From contig OY987226.1 of assembly GCA_963920705.1 (NCBI GenBank), positions 20,245,600 to 20,309,599 of the forward strand: a stretch of 64,000 nucleotides of DNA, in the 5' to 3' direction. A model generated the notes under the pieces. That model did no database searches, had not been told where the DNA came from, and was given only the letters and a program-made list of their open reading frames with translations. Below, piece after piece: positions 56,630-64,000 of the stretch (the stretch's first letter is position 1; each line of letters starts with the position of its first letter). Origin of the DNA: Odiellus spinosus (Eukaryota > Arthropoda > Arachnida > Opiliones > Phalangiidae). The translations under genes were made by a program, and so were the position numbers.

Positions 56630-57136
56630 CAGAAGCCTATTAAACCCTCTTTTGAAGTCTATTAATGAAATTTTCCATATAGCGCTCCTCTCTGACGAGG
56701 TAAAATTTCCTCTTTTACTGGCTCTGAGGGGACCTACTCTCTATGAAAAATTGGAAATTCTCTCTTTTCTGGGGGAGGAGCTTCAAAACAGACAATCCTG
56801 TATGTAAGGATCCCGAGCTCTAGCGTTCCCACGCGTACGATACAATTTGCATGACTCTTTGCGGATAAACATAACCTTTCTAACCTATCTAAGTTTTTAA
56901 TTTTTTTTGGAAGCTTCTCTTGAATTTTTGAACGCGCAACTGGTGAGAAATCCACCCACAAACATTTTTTCCCTATATGTCTACTTTTGTGGGTGACAGT
57001 CGAACCTCGAATTCCGCTCCGAAAATATGTACAGTTAGGAGGCGTACCCCGTACAAATCGGGATTTTTTAAACTTACCCCTTCACACAACAAGTATGGGA
57101 GTAATAGACTTTAAATGAGGGTTTCATCCGCTTCTG
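56630..57136. mobile_element. Family E element, copy 4 (diverged, 507 bp)
   Basis: CAGAAGCCTATTAAACCC on the left and GGGTTTCATCCGCTTCTG on the right. Flanks GAGTTAC and GTGTTAT agree at five of seven. The interior keeps TAGGAGGCGTAC and AGCGCTCCTCTCTG but carries extra DNA around 56805-56985, including a CCCGAGCTCTA that resembles a family A end. Confidence 0.7.
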
Positions 57137-57329
57137 GTGTTATTACTAATCAATAACAGCGTTAAATAAGTCTAAAAATATTATTGTATCTCGCTAAAGC
57201 TGGATTGTTACTTAAATAAAGATGTAATTTAAGCACGCTATAAGCGTGTAAAAATGTCAGATATCTACAGCACATCATATACATGAACTTAAGGGTTCGT
57301 AGGCTCGTGTGAACTATTTTGAACGGGCT

Positions 57330-57480
57330 ATTAGCCATTTTGACCGTAGAAAATGGTTTAGGCAACCTTCTAAATCAGACACGCAAAGGTGCGATTCATC
57401 GTCGCTACTGTACATGAATGATAACGTATGTCTGATTATGAAGGTTGCCTACTCACTCTTTTACGGCCAAAATGACTAAT
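57330..57480. repeat. Foldback element, 151 bp
   Basis: ATTAGCCATTTTGACCGTAG and TAGGCAACCTTC on the left face GAAGGTTGCCTA and ACGGCCAAAATGACTAAT on the right. Confidence 0.7.
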
Positions 57481-57719
57481 TATCTACATAGTTTGATATT
57501 TTTATCCATTTTAAAATGGGCACAAATAGCAACTTCGTTATGGCGAAGATAACTTCGCACACATCCTCCTTCGTGTGGATTGAACCTTTAAAAGGTTTAG
57601 AGAATTTAAACCCACGAAGTATCGGTCTCAAATAAAAGTTAATTAAGTAGAGTTATTTGGAAGAAAATCAAAAGTTCGCTATTCAACAAAAGAAGCGACA
57701 TTATTTTCCTGCATATTTT

Positions 57720-57812
57720 TAGTGCTCGGAATTCGTATAACTTTTGTTAATTGAATAGACTATTCAGATATTATCCGTTCGCGAAAAACATACCCATTTC
57801 TTATTAGAGGCT
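57720..57812 (-). mobile_element. Family A fragment, copy 8
   Basis: TAGTGCTCGGAATTCGTATA then TTATCCGTTCGCGAAAAA; truncated at about 57812, where a 10-bp-stem hairpin AGAGGCTGGC-ATTC-GCCAGCCTCT begins. Confidence 0.7.
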
Positions 57813-58179
57813 GGCATTCGCCAGCCTCTGTTATTCATAGCTCTAGTTTTCCGTAGACGGCTAGCAGCTCCTCTGTTTGGGCTGTATTAACTCCAATGGG
57901 GAAATAACATGGGCTGCCAAGATCCGAGATTCTTATACATTATCGAAGCTCAAATATCATGGGATTACCCATGACGCTTTTTTTGGTACACGTAAAAATT
58001 CAGTGTGTCTGTACCTAGAGTCGTCGATCGGAAAGGCCAATCTATAATTTGGAAGCTCTTTGTTTTCCTTTTTTGAGTGATTTAGTTTAATTTTATGTCG
58101 ATATGTGTGCTTTTGACATTTTTTTTCCCCAAATCAGACTTTAATATAAAGTAAAATTAATTTTAAATCTATGTTATAC

Positions 58180-58442
58180 AGAATGGTCGCTCGCTTTGCA
58201 CGCGTTGAAATTACGGTTGCCTCTAGCTAGTGCATAAACGGCCATAGAGTATTTGCATAGCCCGCTTAGACAGTCCGCTTAGGCAAAAAAGGCTGTAGCT
58301 TCAAGCTATATCATTGCTATGATGCTAAGTTCGTACGCGTTGAAATTCGGTATGGTTCCACCTCTAGCCAATGAACACGCCGTCAGGCGGTTAACCATCC
58401 CGCTTATAAATTCCCTACGCGCTGCTGCAAAGCGACCGTTCT
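58180..58442. mobile_element. TIR element, about 263 bp
   Basis: AGAATGGTCGCTCGCTTTGCA on the left and TGCAAAGCGACCGTTCT on the right form imperfect TIRs. Inside, ACGCGTTGAAATT occurs twice as a direct repeat (about 58200 and 58337), each followed by CCTCTAGC. No target duplication was confirmed. Confidence 0.55.
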
Positions 58443-60052
58443 CTATATTTATTCTGGGATAGAGAAAACACGCCCCTTTATCTTTACACCCGCTGAATTT
58501 GGGAAGTGAAATAAGCGGGAGAGTAGCGAAAAGAGAGTAAGAGACGCCATAAAATGTTTCATCGGTTAGTTTCGTAAAACTATTATATCTTTAACAAAAG
58601 ACTTGAATATGGTAATTATTTTTGTTTATTTTATTTTTGAAATGTCTTAATTGAATTTTTATAAGTTTTATTTTCCATTTGGACTTAAATATTAACTAAA
58701 TGAGTTGTTATAAATTACAATCCAAGGCTTAGTGGGACAATCTCTTCGACGTAGACCTTTTGGTCAGGTTTTACTAGATAGATGTCAGTACTTTCTCCGC
58801 CGACCGACGTCACCTCATGGTCCAGCGGTCGACGAATTCGAATCTCGTAGAGAGTTTAAGTTTTTTTTTAACATTATTTTTTTTATTAAACTTTAATTTT
58901 TATTCAAATAAATCATATTATAAAATATCATTCCTCTTCTAATATCATAATATCATTAAAATTTAATAATAATTCATAAATAAATTTAGTGGTTCAACTT
59001 TTTGCCTGTAGGTGAAAGCTGATTTCGTACGTTATCTTACAGCTACGCTATAACACGCGCATAAATATATAAAAGGGAGGAGTCCTTTTTCGTAAGTTGA
59101 GCGTCGACGTCACCTGTGACGTTTCTTGTACAGAAACACGGCGCCCGCAGTCAGAATGACAAAATTCTAAAGATCTCTAGTTTTACTCTCAAGCTTAACG
59201 CCCGCTTTCTCCGCGCCTGCGCTCTTTATACATCCGGAACTCTAGGGGATGAGTGACGTCTACAGTGACGCGGCCGCTAAACTAACAAGTTGATCAAGCC
59301 GAACTGAGCTATTTATATAATCATCTATTGGTAGCCTATTGCATAGACTCCTCGATCACGCGCTTCGGTGGCGCTCACGGAAGCCCCGCCAATCGGGCGA
59401 ATAAATGAATTCTCGAGATTTACCAAACTGATGCACGTCTCAAATGGGGCAAACTGACCAAGTTCTAAGGATTTCGCCCTTTTCACGGCTATAACGATTT
59501 AAAGCCACAATCAAAATCTATGCTTTGCAAATTAGTTTATCTCCCTAAACAGGTTTCATAATTTTAGGGTGATAAGTTTTAAAGTTAAAAATTAAATATC
59601 AACGTAAGATTGTAGCGTGTGCAAATCTTTACCGCGTACAATTTGGTGCCTCAACCATTAACTCGTGTAAGTTTCGAAATTTTGGGAGAGAAGTTTTCCT
59701 GCCGTTTTCCAAATGTCGTTAAAATTTAATTTTAATTAATTTTATACTCTTGCATAAATTTGTGTCTGTATAATTGAATTTTCCTATATAATTGAATATC
59801 TTCTGGCAACCACCCAGAATAGGCTACGCCTTTGTCTTACAGGGTTAGGTTAGGTAAAGTTTCTCGGCGAGATAATTATTTGGTTTCCCAAATTGTTAAT
59901 ACAACTTACAATGATACGTTCACACTTGTCACTCTGCATGAAAACGTTTTGAAAATTTTTTCAACATGAAAATATTTTCCAACGCAACTATTTTGTTTAT
60001 TGACAAACTAACTCTAAAGTTCACCCTGACTAATTTTTACAAAGGGACAGAT
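58443..60052. other. Unassigned 1.6-kb stretch
   Basis: A TATATAAAAG box lies at 59066-59075, with paired GACGTCAC/GTGACG words at 59106-59121 and GTGACGTC/GTGACG at 59252-59270; a promoter is possible but no gene follows. GTTAGGTTAGG is at about 59844. The segment near 59914 (ATACGTTCACACTTG) resembles a family F end. Confidence 0.3.
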
Positions 60053-60558
60053 ATTAGTTGAAAAACCTTGTTGCCATGCAACAAGAAAGCTACAGGTTAT
60101 TCATAACGTAAGTACTACTTTCACAGTTGTAATTACAACTTTGAATGGACAGATATGATTATCATTCCGAGAACACCCATCACAACTTTCATTGGGCATA
60201 TATTATCATTTTAAATGGGAGTGCCATTGATCCAAACCTTTCACGAATAACTCTGCGAAAATTTGTGTTATAGAATGTAACAAGCACCACCATTTCCAAA
60301 ACTAAGCGATTGGGAAGTCTTGGGTACAGCATAATAGACCAAGTAGAAATTTTCGCAGAGTTATTCGTGAAAGGTTTGGATCAATGGCACTCCCATTTAA
60401 AATGATAATATATGCCCAATGAAAGTTGTGATGGGTGTTCTCGGAATGATAATCATTTCTGTCCATTCAAAGTTGTAATTACAACTGTGAAAGTAGTACT
60501 TACGTTATGAATAACCTGTAGCTTTCTTGTTGCATGGCAACAAGGTTTTTCAACTAAT
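60053..60558. mobile_element. Near-perfect 212-bp-arm palindromic element
   Basis: Arms 60053-60264 and 60347-60558 mirror each other almost without change, ATTAGTTGAAAAACC being the outermost sequence. The 82-base loop is unique. Nested symmetry is present (GTTGTAATTACAAC, TTGCCATGCAA). It abuts family A copy 9. The left flank does not match family A, so the insertion site was not resolved. Confidence 0.85.
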
Positions 60559-60981
60559 TCGAATTAACGTCTCCCAATGTAAGACAAACTTTTTATTCGT
60601 ACTGATTGTTATATAGGGATATTTCGGATAAGAAAATTTGAAACTCGAGTTCCTTCGCGGATTTTAACCCAAATTGATATTTTGAAGCTATAATATAGTG
60701 ATTTAGTTGGTACATTTCAATTTAGATTAAAATACAATTATTTTATTTCATTCCACGTAGATTTTGAGAAACATCATATTTTTATCTTGGCATTATCCGT
60801 TTGAATAACCGCGTAATATGTTTATTAATCAAGCTTAAAATATTATCTCTGGATAATTCGTATCCATTTGATACGCCTGTTTATATAATTTGTGGCTTTA
60901 TATTAACAAGCAATTTATCCAAGAATAAAATATCTGAAAAAAAGGGAGACTAAGTTATTCATTATCCGATTCCGAGCTCTA
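60559..60981 (-). mobile_element. Family A hAT-like MITE, copy 9 (one end lost)
   Basis: Runs from TCGAATTAACGTCTCCCAAT to CCGATTCCGAGCTCTA with standard internal blocks. The GAATTCG terminus is missing at the palindrome junction. Confidence 0.8.
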
Positions 60982-61242
60982 CTTATTTTAAGTTGGCATT
61001 AAAAATAAAATTCTCATCTTCTATGATACGGCTGGAACAGTTTAGCGGCTAGAATTTTAAAACCGTGCAGCTTGCGTATTTTTGGGAAGCTCTGTATTTT
61101 TAATGTGGTGGAATACAAGAAATCAGACACGACAATTTGATATGACTAACAAAAAGTATATATTTTATTTTGTATTTTTTTTCCCTGCTATATTTTAGGC
61201 TCGAATTCTCCGATTTTGAGAATTGGTAGTCTCTCCCTTTAA

Positions 61243-61678
61243 AGGGAGAATGGAATCTAGCCTAACAACAAGTGTTTTTTTATCGATTCCTTATTGTTTA
61301 AATAGGCCTAATCCACCAGAGAAAAAAATTACGAACAAATATTTAACTAGAAATAAATTTAAAACTTACCCGGAAAATAGGCTTAGCTGGATTCATGGAG
61401 ATCCTGATTTCCTCGCGTATAAGGTCTAAGGACCAATCGAACGCGATTGTTAGTCTCGTGGAGATCACGCGTGAACTACAGGCCTTCGCTCATTGGTCGC
61501 TATACCTTACACGGCGGCAATTCAAGATCTCCATGAATCCCGTTAAACCTTTTTTCCGGGTAAGTTTTAAATTAATTTCTAGATTAATATTTTTTTTTGT
61601 GAACTTTTTATTGATGGATTAGGCCTATTTAAGCGATAAGGAACCGGTTAAAAACACTTGTTAAGTTTCATTCTCCCT
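61243..61678. mobile_element. Family B TTAA foldback element, copy 4
   Basis: TTAA at 61239-61242 and 61679-61682. Ends AGGGAGAATGGAATCTAG and TTTCATTCTCCCT. Mirrored AGGCTTAGCTGGATTCATGG and CCATGAATCCCG, with TTGGTCGCTA at the centre. The left flank reads CTCTCCCTTTAA, so the junction itself is a short palindrome. Confidence 0.85.
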
Positions 61679-61682
61679 TTAA

Positions 61683-62270
61683 CTAGATCCACCCTATATA
61701 TTTATTTTTTCAATTTCCTGAGCTAGTTGGGAAGCGCGTGGCTGCCCTGGGGTTATTTGATCGCGGGCGCACGGATGCAGTGAGTGAGTGGTAAAGCGAT
61801 ATTGCCGGGAACATGATTGAAATTCTAGCATCATTCATTACGTAGCATATCGATGTTTTTTCTCCATCCCTTATCTTCGCATTGAGGATACCTAGGCGTA
61901 CGCTGTTCAATCAGAACCAAATTGAGTGGCTGGCGGGAAAAAATACCATCTTGGAATAGATATATCTCGCCTAGCTAGCTCCAAGCTCGCCGTATACCTA
62001 TAGTCGGATTTCAACTTGATTTGACAGCGCGTACAAGACTAGGCTACGTGATATAGAGAAGCCTCGCGATATTATGCTGAACTGAGCGGAAAAAAAAATT
62101 GAATTGAAACTCCGCGCGTGTTTTGAAATCAAAAATAAAATTCGACCGGAGTTTGCAACGAAGTTTATCATAGCGCATCTAAAATTTTACAAATATTGGA
62201 AATTTTTCGTACAAATCTTCATGAACATATGACAATGGTATAACGTTACGAGCTTGTTAGTCGAAAATCT
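61683..62270. other. Unassigned stretch
   Basis: No gene or repeat match. Confidence 0.4.
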
Positions 62271-62542
62271 TAGAGATCGGAATTCGTAAAACTTTTGTTA
62301 ATTGAATAAGAAGATCATGAATGTCTATCAGATATTATCCTTTTATTCGAGATATTATCCTTTTATCCGAATGTAAGGCAAACTTTAAATTCGTACTCAT
62401 TGTTTAAGGAAATTGATACGTTATACGCGTTATTCATTCGCCGATAAGAAACATTTGAAAATCCATTTTCTTCGCGGATTTTAACTAAAATTGAGATTTT
62501 GAAGCTAGAATATAGTGATTTAAAATGGTTCCATTTCAACTC
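62271..62542 (-). mobile_element. Family A fragment, copy 10
   Basis: TAGAGATCGGAATTCG start; internal GAGATATTATCCTTTTATTC/CGAG is duplicated in tandem near 62330-62360. It breaks off after GGTTCCATTTCAAC. Confidence 0.75.
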
Positions 62543-62777
62543 TGAAGTGAGCCGCTTTTGCAATTTTCGCGGTTCCACCGATCTCATAGTAATGAACGGA
62601 GGCTATCGGACTAAGAAATGGTGAGCTTTACAACTACACAATTTAAAAAAGTAATATTGATCTTAGGGACGTCAATGTTTTACTATAATGTGTCAAGGAG
62701 GAAGCCAATATTTCGTTATCCCACAAAAATGCATTGTTTATCCAAAAATAACATTCTTATTTGCGAATTTGACTATA

Positions 62778-62940
62778 GTTGCGTGCACACTAGGCCTTTG
62801 AGATGATTCAAACCGTTTGAAAACGTTTCGCTGCAAAATGATGTGAACGAGAAAACTATTTTCTTAAAATTGATTTGAATCGTTTTCGCGAATCTACTTC
62901 GCGAACCAGTTTCAAAACCGATTCGGCTTCAACAACCTTA
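62778..62940 (-). mobile_element. Family F fragment, copy 5
   Basis: TTGCGTGCACACTAGGCC, then AAACCGTTTGAAAACG and GAACCAGTTTCAAAACCGAT; stops where copy 6 begins. Confidence 0.55.
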
Positions 62941-62942
62941 AA

Positions 62943-63241
62943 GCCGCGTTCATACTAGACCTTATAATCGTTTTAAACAGTTTCAAAACGTTTCGCTAGA
63001 GTCGTGTGAACAAGCAAGCCGTCTTTTCTCGAATCGTTTTGATTCGATTTTTCGAAACTGCTTCGGGAACCAATTTCATACCGATTCGGTTTTAACAACC
63101 GATAGATGAAGTTACAATAAATCGATTCATAAAGATGTGTGAACACGTGACGCTTAAAACGATTCCTGGCGAGTGGCGATTTGAATATCGATTTGATTTT
63201 ACCGTTGCAAAACGATTAAGAAATGCTAGTGTGACCGTAGC
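62943..63241 (-). mobile_element. Family F element, copy 6
   Basis: GCCGCGTTCATACTAG start and CTAGTGTGACCGTAGC end, with GAACTGCTTCGGGAACC-like core (GAAACTGCTTCGGGAACCAA) in the middle. Directly adjacent to copy 5. Confidence 0.7.
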
Positions 63242-63267
63242 TAATGATCAATTTATAATAAATCGGT

Positions 63268-63440
63268 TTATGAAAATGATATCCTGTAGAAGTGTTTCAA
63301 CTCTCGTACTACCGTGTACAATGGCAAAGCTCGCATTCAGGGGCAAACAAGAGATAATGTATTTTCTATTGGACACCTGTAAAAGAGCTTCAACATCTGT
63401 TATTTCCTTCGCTGTCTTCCCAGCCTAGAGAAATTTCGCT
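63268..63440 (+). repeat. Dispersed repeat R, copy 2
   Basis: Matches 34554-34755 through TGTAGAAGTGTTTCAA, GGCAAAGCTCGCATTCAGGG, AGATAATGTATTTTCTAT and GCTGTCTTCCCAGC. Confidence 0.6.
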
Positions 63441-64000
63441 CTGAAATAATTATTGGAAAGTTTTTATGTTACTTAAACAGCTACACTATTTAGCATAAAA
63501 ATTCAATTTCACTCTTGTTAAATAAATATGGCGGTGAAGGGAGATCGACCCAAACTTGGTCGACTATCTTTTTGAGGGTTATCTTGTTGTTTAGTGTTCT
63601 CTGTAGAGCCGGATACGTGTTGCAATCTATTTGTTTTCTTATCTCTGTCTGTCCGTATACAGGCAGTAATACAGTTTAAGGCTTAGGATATAAATCCCTT
63701 CCCGGAATTGTCAGCCAATCGTTCTTTACCCTCTTAGACACTCTTTAGCTTCGTTCATACTATAGTAACGGCAAAGAAGTGTGTTTATTTCCTACCAATT
63801 CCAGACATCTTGTTTGAGGGGATACAAGAATGAGGAGTATTTGCTGCATTCCCTCTCGAGGCAAAACCAAATCACGGGATATTCGAAAAAAAAAAAAAGT
63901 AATCCCAAACATCCCGGAGGATGATCTCTTTCTTTCTCGCCTTTTGAGTCTTCAAGGCGAAAAGCTATGGGAAAACTAAACGCAAATTTTGAAAAGAATT
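63441..64000. other. Unassigned stretch to window end
   Basis: No gene or repeat match. Confidence 0.4.

Noticed and set aside
57807..57832. Terminator-like hairpin AGAGGCTGGC-ATTC-GCCAGCCTCT
   Set aside because: There is no upstream gene and the genome is eukaryotic; more likely a break-point palindrome.
58811..58852. tRNA or SINE promoter (TGGTCCAGCGGTCGA then ATTCGAATCTCG)
   Set aside because: The A-box-like and B-box-like words are almost touching, leaving no room for an anticodon arm, and no acceptor stem pairs. At most a deleted tRNA remnant.

Overview
This window looks like intergenic, repeat-packed DNA from an invertebrate animal, most likely an arthropod. The evidence is a BEL/Pao LTR retrotransposon, dense terminal-inverted-repeat (TIR) elements, AT-rich DNA, and short degenerate TTAGG/CCTAA motifs (about 37490-37550 and 59843-59857). 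The species cannot be fixed from the sequence. I found no convincing host protein-coding gene, tRNA or rRNA. The only clearly coding DNA belongs to transposable elements.

Layout. The best gene set is one young BEL/Pao element at 25237-32193. It has 715/719-bp LTRs that are almost identical, a 5-bp target duplication (TCTAG), a primer-binding site matching tRNA-Phe, and a Gag-Pro-RT-RNaseH-integrase frame cut by two in-frame stops (TGA at 28086, TAG at 29649). A second coding trace is a SWIM zinc-finger fragment at 22838-23128. It lies in the loop of a 1.48-kb hairpin element (22254-23730) that is itself inserted in an older element.

The rest is dominated by non-autonomous DNA transposons. 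(A) About twelve copies or pieces of a hAT-like family have termini TAGAGCTCGG and 8-bp target duplications; the 42964 and 4127 copies have perfect ones. (B, D and H) Several foldback families start AGGGAG or AGGGAAACTT and sit between TTAA duplications. (E) Four copies of an approximately 340-bp family have CAGAAGC ends; three have perfect 7-bp duplications. (F) A family has ends like GCTACGTTCACACT and shows self-nesting. Smaller repeats are called G, N, Q and R. Large near-perfect palindromes lie at 9380-10060 and 60053-60558. A 41-bp satellite array fills 18083-19376 and reads open in all three forward frames. Other tandem repeats are at 46319, 47468 and 11959.

How they fit together. The elements are nested, so insertion order can be read: the SWIM hairpin, a 281-bp element and a likely solo LTR each interrupt family A copies; a palindrome interrupts a TTAA element; an F-like element interrupts another F. 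Because most families fold back on themselves, almost any read-through transcript here would form long double-stranded RNA. The unassigned stretches are listed as such; in them I saw no gene.
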